Of a DNA stretch of 64,000 bases, positions 27,035 to 36,181 are shown in pieces. The stretch is from assembly GCF_014229645.1 (NCBI RefSeq), contig NZ_JAATOD010000001.1, forward strand, positions 1,364,001 to 1,428,000, in the 5' to 3' direction. The position numbers were made by a program, and so were the translations under genes. Origin of the DNA: Listeria swaminathanii (lineage in GTDB: Bacteria > Bacillota > Bacilli > Lactobacillales > Listeriaceae). Within the stretch, counting starts at the first letter, position 1. Every line of letters begins with the position of its first letter. The notes under the pieces were generated by a model that was given only the letters and a program-made list of their open reading frames with translations, searched no databases and was not told the origin of the DNA.

Positions 27035-27250
27035 TTAGTATGGATCAAAGTTATTAAGCAATACTAAAATAGCGATAATAACTAGATCCACGCGCAAAAC
27101 ATCTTTCTTATCTGCCATACAAAAAGCATGGATCAAGCTTCCTAATATCAAAATTGGCCAAAATAACCTCTCGTTGGTGATAGAAGATACAAATGCCAAT
27201 AATAACATCATAATTAATAAGGCGTATTCTATTACTTTAGATTTTCCCAT
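27035..27250 (-). CDS. Small membrane protein, function unknown
   Basis: 71 residues with three hydrophobic stretches (about 8-23, 29-44 and 53-67) and a charged link ADKKDVLRVD. AAGGAG lies 9 bases before the ATG. I recognise no family. It lies directly downstream of tsf, beyond its terminator, at the edge of the AT-rich accessory stretch. A small secreted virulence factor named Lmo1656 has been reported in this position in L. monocytogenes; I cannot decide from sequence whether it is this ORF or one of its neighbours. Confidence 0.65.
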   Translation of the reverse strand: MGKSKVIEYALLIMMLLLAFVSSITNERLFWPILILGSLIHAFCMADKKDVLRVDLVIIAILVLLNNFDPY

Positions 27251-27341
27251 CTGCTATTTCTCCTTCGTAATTGGTGAAGTTCGTGTCGGTACTATTTAAT
27301 TATATCAAATAAAATGAATGTATAACCAAAGAAGAAAATAA

Positions 27342-27375
27342 AAAACCCCGCATTTCCTAAGAAAATGCGGGGTTT
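27342..27375 (-). terminator. Terminator of rpsB-tsf
   Basis: A perfect 14-bp stem AAAACCCCGCATTT/AAATGCGGGGTTTT with a 6-base loop and a T run on the minus strand, 23 bases after tsf. Confidence 0.9.
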
Positions 27376-27397
27376 TAGTAATCAATTTAAAATTGAC

Positions 27398-28282
27398 TTA
27401 TTTTTTCACTTGGCTCATTACTTCTTCAACAAAGTTATCTTCTTTTTTCTCGATTCCTTCGCCTACTTCGAAACGTACGAATGATACAACTTTACCACCG
27501 CTTTGTTTCACGTAGTCGCCTACAGTGATGTCTGGGTTTTTAACGAAAGGTTGGTCTTCTAAGGAAATTTCGCTTAGATATTTTTTCAAACGGCCTTCTA
27601 CCATTTTTTCAACGATATTAGCTGGTTTGCCTTCGTTTAATGCTTGTTGAGTTAATACTTCTTTTTCGTGTGCAACTTCTTCAGAAGAAACATCTTCACG
27701 AGAAATGTATTTAGGGTTGATTGCAGCGATATGCATAGCAACATCTTTTGCAACTGTAGCATCAGTAGTTCCTTCAAGAAGTGTAAGAACACCAATACGT
27801 CCGTTCATGTGGATGTATTCGCCAAAAGCAGAGTTGTCCGCTTTTTCTTTTACTTCAAAACGACGAAGGGAAATGTTTTCACCGATTTTTGTAATTGCTT
27901 CAGTGATGTAATCTTGAACAGTTTGGCCATTAGGCATTTCTGTTTTAAGTGCGTCTTCTAAGCTATCTGGACGTACTGCAAGAATTTGTTTAGCTAAAGC
28001 GTCAACTAATTGTTGGAAGTTATCGTTTTTAGCAACGAAATCTGTTTCAGCATTTACTTCAAGTACTACTGCATGTTTTTCATTGCTGATTACATGAGTC
28101 ATACCTTCAGAAGCTACACGATCAGATTTTTTCGCAGCTTTAGCGATTCCTTTTTCACGAAGATAGTCAATTGCTTTTTCCATATCTCCTTCTGTTTCTA
28201 CAAGTGCTTTTTTACAATCCATCATACCAGCACCAGTTTTTTCACGTAATTCTTTTACCATTTGAGCTGTAATGTTAGCCAT
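27398..28282 (-). CDS. tsf: Elongation factor Ts
   Basis: 294-residue nucleotide-exchange factor for EF-Tu. The N-terminal UBA-like module ([22 protein letters not shown]) and the EF-Tu contact motif ETDFVAKND are intact, followed by two exchange subdomains of normal length. The ATG has GGAGG about 8 bases upstream. It is transcribed with rpsB, 80 bases upstream, and a hairpin between the two genes could lower tsf output relative to rpsB. Confidence 0.98.
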   Translation of the reverse strand: MANITAQMVKELREKTGAGMMDCKKALVETEGDMEKAIDYLREKGIAKAAKKSDRVASEGMTHVISNEKHAVVLEVNAETDFVAKNDNFQQLVDALAKQILAVRPDSLEDALKTEMPNGQTVQDYITEAITKIGENISLRRFEVKEKADNSAFGEYIHMNGRIGVLTLLEGTTDATVAKDVAMHIAAINPKYISREDVSSEEVAHEKEVLTQQALNEGKPANIVEKMVEGRLKKYLSEISLEDQPFVKNPDITVGDYVKQSGGKVVSFVRFEVGEGIEKKEDNFVEEVMSQVKK

Positions 28283-28312
28283 TTATTTTCCCTCCAATTT
28301 TTCTCTTTAAAA

Positions 28313-28342
28313 AAGGTGATAAGAATAGTGCCTTATCACCTT
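28313..28342 (-). terminator. Intergenic hairpin between rpsB and tsf
   Basis: A perfect 11-bp stem AAGGTGATAAG/CTTATCACCTT with an 8-base loop, followed by six T residues on the minus strand. It has all parts of an intrinsic terminator yet lies inside the rpsB-tsf unit, so partial readthrough is expected. Confidence 0.75.
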
Positions 28343-28361
28343 GAAAGTTTCAAATAAAATC

Positions 28362-29111
28362 TTATGCTTCAGTAGTTTCTTCTGTAGCTTTTTCTTCTAC
28401 AGGAGCAACTTCCGCTTCCGTTAACTCTTCCCCTTGGTTCACTTCAATGATAGCGTCAGCCATTTTAGCAGTTAATAATTTAACCGCGCGGATAGCGTCA
28501 TCATTTGCAGGGATTACGTAGTCGATTTCATCCGGATCACAGTTTGTATCAACAATACCGATGATAGGAATATGAAGTTTACGAGCTTCTGCAACCGCAA
28601 TACGTTCTTTGCGTGGGTCAACGATGAATAATGCATCAGGAAGACCTTTCATGTCTTTGATTCCGCCTAAGAAGCGTTCTAATTTTTCTTGTTCTTTTTT
28701 AAGAAGGACAACTTCTTTTTTAGGAAGGACTTCAAAAGTTCCATCTGCTTCCATTCTTTCGATTTTTTTAAGGTGTTGAATACGTTTTTGAATAGTTTCA
28801 AAGTTAGTTAAAGTACCACCTAACCAACGATGATTCACGAAATATTGTCCAGAACGGATAGCTTCGTCGCGAACGGATTCTTGAGCTTGTTTTTTAGTTC
28901 CTACAAACAGGATAGTTCCGTTGTCGCTAGCTACTTCACGCATGAAGTTGAAAGCTTCGTCTACTTTTTTCACTGTTTTTTGTAGGTCAATGATATAAAT
29001 ACCATTTCTTTCTGTGAAGATATATTTCTTCATTTTTGGGTTCCAACGACGAGTTTGGTGGCCGAAGTGAACTCCTGCTTCGAGTAATTGTTTCATTGAA
29101 ATAACAGGCAT
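28362..29111 (-). CDS. rpsB: 30S ribosomal protein S2
   Basis: 249-residue small-subunit protein. It begins [27 protein letters not shown], the conserved S2 start, and shows [26 protein letters not shown] and the acidic C-terminal tail. The ATG has GGAGGG upstream. It is the first gene of the rpsB-tsf operon, with a strong promoter and a leader of about 133 bases that contains several hairpins, suggesting post-transcriptional control as seen for other ribosomal protein operons. Confidence 0.98.
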   Translation of the reverse strand: MPVISMKQLLEAGVHFGHQTRRWNPKMKKYIFTERNGIYIIDLQKTVKKVDEAFNFMREVASDNGTILFVGTKKQAQESVRDEAIRSGQYFVNHRWLGGTLTNFETIQKRIQHLKKIERMEADGTFEVLPKKEVVLLKKEQEKLERFLGGIKDMKGLPDALFIVDPRKERIAVAEARKLHIPIIGIVDTNCDPDEIDYVIPANDDAIRAVKLLTAKMADAIIEVNQGEELTEAEVAPVEEKATEETTEA

Positions 29112-29280
29112 GTGTTATTCCCTCCTATTGGTTTATTTTTTGCGGATAACCGCCCTCCGCATGGATCAACCAGCTGAAAAACTTAAGCGAACAAGTCGTT
29201 AAGCACCTTCTCAGTCTGTCACCGTGCGTGTGTGATTTAACACTGTTTCCTAATATACCATAAAAACGTATAATATGCAA
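29112..29280 (-). promoter_or_regulatory. rpsB promoter and structured leader
   Basis: -35 TTGCAT (29275-29280), a 17-base spacer and -10 TATATT (29252-29257). The leader of about 133 bases contains hairpin 29182-29203 (CTTAA/TTAAG), hairpin 29142-29160 (GCGGA/TCCGC) just before the ribosome binding site, and a TCAC/GTGA hairpin near the start. No named S2 leader class is recognised; autoregulation by S2 is a possibility only. Confidence 0.65.
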
Positions 29281-29310
29281 CCTGTAATACGTATCTTCTT
29301 TCGTCTACAA

Positions 29311-29694
29311 CTACTTTTTTTCTACAATAATTTCGAGTTCCTCGGCTAAAGCTAGTACAGCTTGTTTTTTTATTTTTTTATATTGTGCACTTTTATAAGG
29401 TAATTCTATTAAAGTTGTATCATCCTTTTGCTTGTCAACATAACATTTAACTAAAACATAACGATGAAGCGGATTCATGGTGTTTAGTATTTCTATATAT
29501 AGCTTTACTAAACTACCTATCGCTGTTAATTCGACTTGGCGTTGATTATTAGTTACTTCTAAAATACCATCAACTCGCAGTTTTAGTTCATTTTTACTTC
29601 CTAAAAGAAAAACCAAATATTGAAACTCCTCAAAAAAACTTTTTACATTTTGGACAGTTTTAATGTAGTCTATATTGTTTTTCGTTGCAGACAC
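29311..29694 (-). CDS. ArpU-like (phage late-gene regulator type) protein
   Basis: 127-residue protein. Its C-terminal half (NPLHRYVLVKCYVDKQ...LIELPYKSAQYKKIKKQA) follows the ArpU-family pattern: a sigma-factor region 4 like helix-turn-helix in which a Tyr/Ser-rich turn leads into the recognition helix. ArpU proteins normally control late genes or muramidase export in phages, but no phage genes surround it. The frame opens with GTG at 29694, whose ribosome binding site is weak (GGGG directly before it). It lies between the leuS terminator and the rpsB promoter. Confidence 0.6.
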   Translation of the reverse strand: MSATKNNIDYIKTVQNVKSFFEEFQYLVFLLGSKNELKLRVDGILEVTNNQRQVELTAIGSLVKLYIEILNTMNPLHRYVLVKCYVDKQKDDTTLIELPYKSAQYKKIKKQAVLALAEELEIIVEKK

Positions 29695-29755
29695 CCCGTT
29701 TTACATTAATACTAGCAAAATGAGCGCTTTATTTGTTATGCACGTTGCGTAAGAA

Positions 29756-29797
29756 AAAAGCTTTGAAATTAGCAGTTATACTAATTTCAAAGCTTTC
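29756..29797 (-). terminator. Terminator of leuS
   Basis: A 16-bp stem (arms GAAAGCTTTGAAATTAG and its complement) and an 8-base loop followed by six T residues on the minus strand, 5 bases after the leuS stop. Confidence 0.9.
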
Positions 29798-29801
29798 TCA
29801 A

Positions 29802-32222
29802 TCAATTCGCAACAATATTTACAAGTTTCCCTGGAACGACAATCACTTTACGGATTGTTTTGCCTTCTAGGTTTTCTTTCATTTTGTCGTCTTCTTGTGC
29901 GATTTTTTCTAGTTCTTCTTTTCCAAGAGATTTGGCAACGGTGATTTTGCTTTTTACTTTGCCGTTGACTTGGAGAACGATTTCTACTTCATCTTCTACT
30001 AGTTTGGCTTCGTCGTACGTTGGCCAAGCTACGTAGCTGATTGTTTCAGTATGACCTAGGATTTCCCATAGTTCTTCTGCTAGATGTGGTGCGATTGGTG
30101 ATAGTAATTGAACGAAACCTTCGACATATTCTTTTGGAATCGTGTCTTGTTTGTATGCTTCATTGATGAAAATCATTAGTTGGGAAATGCCGGTATTGAA
30201 ACGTAGATTTTCGTAATGATTTGTTACGGTTTTCACCATGTGATGATAGGCTTTTTCCAAATCAGTATTCGCTGTTGTTGTAACTTTTTCGGCAAGTGCG
30301 CCTTCTTCTGTTACTAGCAAGCGCCAAATGCGGTCTAGGAATTTACGTGCTCCTTCTAGGCCGTTTTCATTCCAAGCGATAGAAGCTTCTAGTGGGCCCA
30401 TGAACATTTCGTATAAACGAAGCGTATCTGCGCCGTATTTTTCTACTACTTCATCAGGGTTAACGACATTGCCTCTTGATTTGGACATTTTTTCATTATT
30501 TTCGCCAAGAATCATGCCTTGGTTAAATAGTTTTTGGAACGGTTCTTTGGTTGGAACTACGCCGATATCATACAAGAATTTATGCCAGAAACGAGCGTAA
30601 AGCAAGTGAAGTACAGCATGCTCTGCCCCGCCGATGTAAACGTCAACTGGAAGCCATTCTGCTAGTTTTTCTTTATCCGCAATTGCTTCGGTATTTTTTG
30701 GATCGATGTAGCGTAAGAAATACCAACTTGAGCCAGCCCATTGTGGCATGGTATTTGTTTCACGTCGCCCTTTACGGCCATTTTCGTCTGTTACATTTAC
30801 CCAGTCATGCAGGTTGGCAAGTGGAGATTCGCCTGTTCCCGATGGTTTGATTTCCGTTGCTTTTGGCAAAAGTAGTGGTAGTTCTTCTTCTGGAACAAGT
30901 GTCGATTCGCCGTCTTCCCAGTGGATAACTGGAATTGGTTCGCCCCAGTAGCGTTGTCTGCTGAACAACCAGTCGCGCAAACGGTAGGTGATTTTGCGGC
31001 TACCGATGCCTTCTTTTTCTAGCCAATCAATTGCAGCAGTGATGGCTTCAGCTTTAGCTAGTCCATTCAAGAATTCTGAGTTAATGTGTGGACCGTCGCC
31101 AGTGAAAGCTTCTTTTGTTACGCCGCCACCTTCAAGTACTGGGCGAATATTCAAGCCGAATTGTTGTGCGAATTCAAAGTCGCGTTCGTCATGTGCTGGT
31201 ACGGCCATAATTGCGCCCGTTCCGTATTGGATCAATACGTAGTCAGCAATCCAGATTGGCACTTCTTCGCCGTTGATTGGATTAATTGCATAAGCTCCTG
31301 TGAAGACACCTGTTTTATCTTTTGCAAGGTCGGTTCTTTCTAGTTCGCTTTTTAGTTCTACTTGTTTTTTATATGCTTCTACTGCTTCTTTTTGCTCCGG
31401 TGTAGTGATTTTTTCAATAAGTTCATGCTCAGGTGCAAACACCGTATATGTTGCGCCAAAAAGGGTATCTGGGCGTGTTGTGAAGACGTTAAACGTTGCA
31501 TCACTACCTTTGATTTTAAAAGTAACTTCTGCGCCTTCTGAACGGCCAATCCAGTTACGTTGCATGTCTTTGATATTTTCAGGCCAATCCACTAGATCAA
31601 GATCATCTAGCAAACGATCCGCGTACGCGGTAATTTTAAGCATCCATTGGCGCATTGGTTTACGGAAAACTGGGAAGCCTCCGCGTTCACTTTTGCCATC
31701 GATAACTTCTTCGTTAGCTAGTACGGTTCCAAGCGCTGGGCACCAGTTTACAGCGATTTCTGCTTCATAAGCTAGGCCGTTTTCATATAGTTTTTCGAAA
31801 ATCCATTGAGTCCATTTATAATATTCAGGATCTGTTGTATTGATTTCGCGGTCCCAGTCGTAGGAAAAACCTAATGATTTAATTTGGCGAGTAAAGTTCG
31901 CAATATTAAGTGCGGTGAATTCTTCTGGATCATTACCAGTATCAATCGCATATTGTTCAGCAGGAAGACCAAATGCATCCCAGCCAATCGGGTGAAGTAC
32001 ATTCTTCCCTTGCATCCGTTTCATTCGAGACAAAATATCAGTTGCTGTATAACCTTCTGGATGTCCTACGTGAAGACCTGCTCCAGACGGGTAAGGAAAC
32101 ATATCAAGTGCATAGAAGTTTTCTTTATTTTTATCTTCGGTTGTTTTGAAAGTGTTATGTTCACTCCAATATTGTTGCCATTTCGGTTCCATTTTTTTAT
32201 GATTAAATGTCACTTTACTCAT
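29802..32222 (-). CDS. leuS: Leucyl-tRNA synthetase
   Basis: 806-residue class I synthetase that charges tRNA-Leu (two such tRNAs are in this window). HIGH-type motif [15 protein letters not shown] and KMSKS motif [15 protein letters not shown] flank the editing domain ([19 protein letters not shown]), and a C-terminal tRNA-binding region ends [12 protein letters not shown]. The start at 32222 has AAGGA 7 bases upstream and gives [19 protein letters not shown], the usual N terminus; the frame runs on through the T-box leader and is not used there. Controlled by a T-box. Confidence 0.97.
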   Translation of the reverse strand: MSKVTFNHKKMEPKWQQYWSEHNTFKTTEDKNKENFYALDMFPYPSGAGLHVGHPEGYTATDILSRMKRMQGKNVLHPIGWDAFGLPAEQYAIDTGNDPEEFTALNIANFTRQIKSLGFSYDWDREINTTDPEYYKWTQWIFEKLYENGLAYEAEIAVNWCPALGTVLANEEVIDGKSERGGFPVFRKPMRQWMLKITAYADRLLDDLDLVDWPENIKDMQRNWIGRSEGAEVTFKIKGSDATFNVFTTRPDTLFGATYTVFAPEHELIEKITTPEQKEAVEAYKKQVELKSELERTDLAKDKTGVFTGAYAINPINGEEVPIWIADYVLIQYGTGAIMAVPAHDERDFEFAQQFGLNIRPVLEGGGVTKEAFTGDGPHINSEFLNGLAKAEAITAAIDWLEKEGIGSRKITYRLRDWLFSRQRYWGEPIPVIHWEDGESTLVPEEELPLLLPKATEIKPSGTGESPLANLHDWVNVTDENGRKGRRETNTMPQWAGSSWYFLRYIDPKNTEAIADKEKLAEWLPVDVYIGGAEHAVLHLLYARFWHKFLYDIGVVPTKEPFQKLFNQGMILGENNEKMSKSRGNVVNPDEVVEKYGADTLRLYEMFMGPLEASIAWNENGLEGARKFLDRIWRLLVTEEGALAEKVTTTANTDLEKAYHHMVKTVTNHYENLRFNTGISQLMIFINEAYKQDTIPKEYVEGFVQLLSPIAPHLAEELWEILGHTETISYVAWPTYDEAKLVEDEVEIVLQVNGKVKSKITVAKSLGKEELEKIAQEDDKMKENLEGKTIRKVIVVPGKLVNIVAN

Positions 32223-32255
32223 CCTCTTTTCCTTAAAATATCGAATTTTGGCTAC

Positions 32256-32500
32256 AAAAAAACCCCTACATCCCAACGGCTTATCGCCATGGGACGAGAG
32301 ATGCTTCTCCCGCGGTACCACCCACATTAGTGTTTGACCACTCAACTTATCAATTCCTTAACGCGGAAAACGGGGATACACCCAAGCTCCATGGTAAGTT
32401 CATCCAGATTTTGTGACTGACTTGCACCAACCGTCAGCTCTCTTAACATCAAAATATGCAGATTACTACTCCAATTCATCGCTATTTCGCAAAATTCATT
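32256..32500 (-). promoter_or_regulatory. T-box leader of leuS
   Basis: The T-box core GGGTGGTACCGCGG is at 32311-32324 and is followed by a terminator stem around GTCCCATGGCG/CGTTGGGATG with a seven-T tail (about 32259-32300). Stem I lies between about 32390 and 32500, with AG-box-like GAGAGCTGAC. The likely specifier is CTT (Leu) at 32396-32398, within GAACTTACC. Uncharged tRNA-Leu would favour the antiterminator and leuS expression. Confidence 0.92.
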
Positions 32501-32506
32501 AGCTTT

Positions 32507-32535
32507 ATTGTAGCTGAATTTCATTTTTTTAGCAA
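32507..32535 (-). promoter_or_regulatory. leuS promoter
   Basis: -35 TTGCTA (32530-32535), a 17-base spacer and -10 TACAAT (32507-32512), placing the start at the 5' edge of T-box stem I. Confidence 0.75.
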
Positions 32536-32616
32536 GCGCTCGGAAGATTTATCTAACTTTCCTACTAAAATGTGCTAAAATGAATGGAGAATTTCATTTG
32601 AAGGAGTCTAAAACTA

Positions 32617-33582
32617 GTGAAACAAACGAATCCATTTGTATATAGTAATGATAATAAAAGATATCATACGTGGAACTACTGCTTGCGGGAAGAATTTGGT
32701 CAAAAGACGTATAAAGTGGCGCTTGATGGCGGCTTTGATTGTCCGAATCGTGATGGCACGGTCGCGCACGGCGGTTGTACATTTTGTAGTGCGGCAGGTT
32801 CTGGGGATTTTGCCGGCAACCGCGCACTTGATTTAAAAGTGCAATTCCAGCAAGTTCGCGACAAAATGCAAACGAAATGGAAAGATGGGAAATGTATCGC
32901 TTATTTCCAAGCTTTCACGAATACACACGCCCCCGTTGCCGAGTTACGTGAGAAATTTGAAACTGTTTTGAATGAGCCAGGTGTAGTTGGGCTTTCGATT
33001 GCGACAAGACCGGATTGTTTGCCAGATGATGTGGTGGAATATTTAGCTGAGTTGAATGAACGTACTTATCTATGGTTGGAGCTTGGTTTACAATCCGCCC
33101 ATGATGAAACTGGGCGCTTAATTAACCGAGCACATGATTATGATTGTTATGTGGAAGGCGTGCGCAAACTCCAAAAACATAATATCCGCATTTGTACCCA
33201 CATTATCAACGGGCTTCCAAAAGAAACACCAGAAATGATGATGGAAACAACACGGAAAGTAGTAGAAAGTGGCGTTGATGGTATTAAAATCCATTTGCTT
33301 CATTTATTAAAAGGAACGCCGATGGTAGAAGATTATAAAAAAGGTGACTTAGAATTTTTAACGCGTGATGGTTATGTGAACTTAGTAGCTGATCAACTCG
33401 AAATCTTACCGCCAGAAATGGTTATTCACCGGATTACTGGTGATGGTGGCGTGGATGATTTGATTGGACCAGTTTGGAGTTTGAACAAATTTGAAGTTCT
33501 GAATGCGATTGATGCGGAATTGGTACGCAGAGATAGCTGGCAAGGGAAATTGTATCAACCTGTGGAAGTGAATGCAAAATGA
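32617..33582 (+). CDS. mnmL: Radical SAM protein MnmL (YtqA family)
   Basis: 321-residue radical SAM protein of the TIGR01212/YtqA family. The 4Fe-4S cysteines are in DCPNRDGTVAHGGCTFCSA (Cys-x11-Cys-x2-Cys), wider than the classical CX3CX2C but typical of this family. HIINGLPKETPEMMMET and IKIHLLHLLKGTPM are further family blocks. In Gram-positive bacteria YtqA and its partner YtqB have recently been linked to the mnm5 side chain of the wobble uridine in tRNA, replacing the missing MnmC. The start is GTG, with AGGAG 10 bases upstream. The stop overlaps the next gene by 4 bases. The family is certain; the reaction comes from literature as I remember it. Confidence 0.85.
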   Translation: MKQTNPFVYSNDNKRYHTWNYCLREEFGQKTYKVALDGGFDCPNRDGTVAHGGCTFCSAAGSGDFAGNRALDLKVQFQQVRDKMQTKWKDGKCIAYFQAFTNTHAPVAELREKFETVLNEPGVVGLSIATRPDCLPDDVVEYLAELNERTYLWLELGLQSAHDETGRLINRAHDYDCYVEGVRKLQKHNIRICTHIINGLPKETPEMMMETTRKVVESGVDGIKIHLLHLLKGTPMVEDYKKGDLEFLTRDGYVNLVADQLEILPPEMVIHRITGDGGVDDLIGPVWSLNKFEVLNAIDAELVRRDSWQGKLYQPVEVNAK

Positions 33583-34157
33583 ATTTGCGCGGCATTCTCC
33601 CCTTCGCCCATGATACGCTCCGAAAAGTAGTTCGTTCTGGAGATTACGTGGTGGATGCGACTTGTGGTAATGGGCATGATACGCTTCTGCTAGCAGAACT
33701 AGTCGGCATCAATGGACATGTGCTTGGATTTGATATTCAACAACTGGCGATTGATGCGACGAACACTCGGTTAGAAAATGCGGGTGCCAGTTCGCAAGTA
33801 GAACTCGTATGTGCTAGCCATGCGCGCATTCCGGAATATACATCAAAACCGGTTCGTGTCGCTATTTTTAATCTTGGTTATTTACCTGGTGGCGACAAAG
33901 AAATTACTACAACTGCTGATTCTACGTTAGAAAGCATTGGCCATTTAATGGAGCTGCTTGAAGTTGGTGGCGTCATTATTCTCGTTATTTATCACGGCCA
34001 CCCTGCTGGAAAACAAGAAAAAGATGCTGTCGTGACTTTTTGCGAAGCTATCCCCCAACAAGATTTCCATGTATTATCTTACAACTTTATTAATCAAAAA
34101 AATGATGCTCCATTTGTCATTATTATTGAAAAAAGAAAACCTAGACAGGCTAATTAA
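33579..34157 (+). CDS. mnmM: tRNA nm5s2U34 methyltransferase MnmM (YtqB family)
   Basis: 192-residue class I SAM-dependent methyltransferase. Motif I VVDATCGNGHDTLLLAEL is followed by GFDIQQLAIDATNTRLEN and the catalytic-type segment VAIFNLGYLPGGDKEITT. YtqB homologues methylate the aminomethyl group on tRNA uridine 34. Translational coupling (ATGA) to the radical SAM gene supports joint action on the same nucleotide. A terminator hairpin overlaps its stop codon. Confidence 0.88.
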   Translation: MNLRGILPFAHDTLRKVVRSGDYVVDATCGNGHDTLLLAELVGINGHVLGFDIQQLAIDATNTRLENAGASSQVELVCASHARIPEYTSKPVRVAIFNLGYLPGGDKEITTTADSTLESIGHLMELLEVGGVIILVIYHGHPAGKQEKDAVVTFCEAIPQQDFHVLSYNFINQKNDAPFVIIIEKRKPRQAN

Positions 34158-34181
34158 TCGCTTTGTCTAGGTTTTCTTTTT
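34135..34181. terminator. Terminator between mnmM and asnB
   Basis: A perfect 13-bp stem (34135-34147 with 34164-34176) with the mnmM stop codon in its 16-base loop, followed by a T run on the plus strand; A residues before it also give a T run on the minus strand for asnB. Confidence 0.8.
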
Positions 34182-36045
34182 ATTTTTTAAAATCGTATTT
34201 GTCTGCTACGTATACATCATACCAAATCATGAAAATAACGACTGTCCAGATTTTACGACTGTAATCGAATTTACCGGCACAGTGGTCGTCTAGTAAGTCT
34301 AGTACATATTGTTTGTTAATTAAATGATCGGTTGGTGATTCTTTAATGATGTTTTTAACCCAAGCGTTCATTTCGTCTTTTAACCAGTGACGAATTGGTA
34401 CTGGGAATCCTAGTTTACGGCGGTTAAGTACGTGTTCTGGTACAAATGTTGCTGCCGCTTTACGTAAGATATATTTGGTTGTTCCATTGGTTGTTTTCAT
34501 TGTATCTGGAATATTTCTTGCCACGTTGTACACTTCTTTATCAAGGAAAGGTACACGGACTTCCAGCGAATTAGCCATCGTCATGCGGTCAGCTTTGAGA
34601 AGAATATCTCCGCGAAGCCACGTATGAATATCAATATACTGCATTCTTTCTACAGGATGATAATTTTTTGTTTCCGCATAAAATGGATCTGTAATGTTCG
34701 TATAGTCATGACCAGCTTGATATTTTGGAAGTAAAATTTGTTTTTCTTTTTCGGTGAACATTTTGGCGTTTCCGATGTAGCGTTCTTCCATCGGCGTTGT
34801 TCCACGTTCTAAGAAACTTTTACCACGCATTCCTTCTGGCATAACACGCGCTACGTTATTTAACAAGGATTTAAATACGCCTGGCATTTTGTTAAACATC
34901 GCAAGGGAATTTGGTTCGTTATAAATATTATAACCGCCGAAAAGTTCATCTGCGCCCTCACCGGATAATGCTACGGTTACTTGTTTACGCGCTTCTCTTG
35001 ATAAGAAGTAAAGCGGAATAGCAGCCGGGTCAGCTAGTGGATCATCCATGTGCCAAACAATTTTCGGTAGTTCTTTCATATATTCTTCTGGTGAGATAAC
35101 ATAACTAATGTTTTCTACGCCAAGTTTGTCTGCTGTTTCTTTTGCTACATCGATTTCACTGAAACCATCGCGTTCAAAACCAACTGAGAATGTTTTGATT
35201 GCTGGGTGGTATTCTTTGGCAATTGCTGCAATAATTGATGAATCAATGCCACCAGATAGGAACGATCCGACTGGTACGTCAGAACGCATATGCATTTTAA
35301 CAGAATCATACATTACGTCACGGACTTCTTTAATCCATGCGTCTTCTGATTTAGTTACTGGTGCAAAAGATGCTTTCCAATAAGTCGTAATTTCCATTGG
35401 TTGTCCAATTTTTTTCGTGAACTGATGTCCTGGCTCTATACGTTTTACATTTTTAGTTAAGGAATCTGGTTCTGGAACAAATTGGTACGTCATATAATTT
35501 TGTAATGATACTTCATCTAATTCTTTTTCTTTTAACGCATGTAAAATGGATTTCTTTTCAGAACCCATGAACAGTTTGCCGTCTTCTTCTGCGTAGAAAA
35601 ATGGTTTAATTCCGAATGGATCGCGTGCGCCGTAAACAAGTTCTTCTTGTTTGTCCCAAATAACAAAACCAAACATCCCGCGAAGGCGTTCTGCTGTTTT
35701 TTCTTTGTATTTCGCATATGTAGCGATAATTACTTCGGTATCACTTTCGGTTTCAAATGTCATTCCTTCAGCAACTAATTGCTCGCGGAGTTCCACATAG
35801 TTATACACTTCTCCATTAAAAATAATCCAGTAACGTTCATTTTCATACGTTAACGGTTGATGACCGTTTTCTACATCAATAATACTTAAACGGCGGAAAC
35901 CAAACTGCACGTGATCATCTGTGAAGTATCCTTCATCATCTGGCCCACGGTGCGTAATCATACTATTCATTTGTCTAAAGGTTTCTTTATCAGCGCCAGT
36001 AATTTCTGTAATGCGGTCATGTACGCATCCTACAAATCCACACAT
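34180..36045 (-). CDS. asnB: Asparagine synthetase (glutamine-hydrolysing)
   Basis: 621-residue enzyme that makes asparagine from aspartate, ATP and glutamine. The N-terminal glutaminase domain starts with the catalytic Cys2 (MCGFVGCVHD) and includes MITHRGPDDEGYF and NGEVYNYVELR. The synthetase domain has the ATP pyrophosphatase loop GSFLSGGIDSSIIAA and LSGEGADELFGGY. Length is normal for AsnB. GAGGAGA precedes the ATG. It forms its own unit between mnmM and metK. Confidence 0.95.
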   Translation of the reverse strand: MCGFVGCVHDRITEITGADKETFRQMNSMITHRGPDDEGYFTDDHVQFGFRRLSIIDVENGHQPLTYENERYWIIFNGEVYNYVELREQLVAEGMTFETESDTEVIIATYAKYKEKTAERLRGMFGFVIWDKQEELVYGARDPFGIKPFFYAEEDGKLFMGSEKKSILHALKEKELDEVSLQNYMTYQFVPEPDSLTKNVKRIEPGHQFTKKIGQPMEITTYWKASFAPVTKSEDAWIKEVRDVMYDSVKMHMRSDVPVGSFLSGGIDSSIIAAIAKEYHPAIKTFSVGFERDGFSEIDVAKETADKLGVENISYVISPEEYMKELPKIVWHMDDPLADPAAIPLYFLSREARKQVTVALSGEGADELFGGYNIYNEPNSLAMFNKMPGVFKSLLNNVARVMPEGMRGKSFLERGTTPMEERYIGNAKMFTEKEKQILLPKYQAGHDYTNITDPFYAETKNYHPVERMQYIDIHTWLRGDILLKADRMTMANSLEVRVPFLDKEVYNVARNIPDTMKTTNGTTKYILRKAAATFVPEHVLNRRKLGFPVPIRHWLKDEMNAWVKNIIKESPTDHLINKQYVLDLLDDHCAGKFDYSRKIWTVVIFMIWYDVYVADKYDFKK

Positions 36046-36140
36046 GGTAACATTTCTCCTCTATATAGATAATCATTTTATCTTTTTTTCACAACGTCTA
36101 TCATATCATAACTAGACGCTCTTTGCACTGTTTACGAAAG

Positions 36141-36177
36141 AAAAAAACCGAACATTTCTGAGAGGAAATGCTCGGTT
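36141..36177 (-). terminator. Terminator of metK
   Basis: A 13-bp stem AACCGAGCATTTC/GAAATGTTCGGTT with a 6-base loop and a T run on the minus strand, 5 bases after the metK stop. Confidence 0.88.
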
Positions 36178-36181
36178 AGAC

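Noticed and set aside
32342..32524. 60-codon frame upstream of leuS
   Set aside because: It lies wholly within the T-box RNA and has no independent support.
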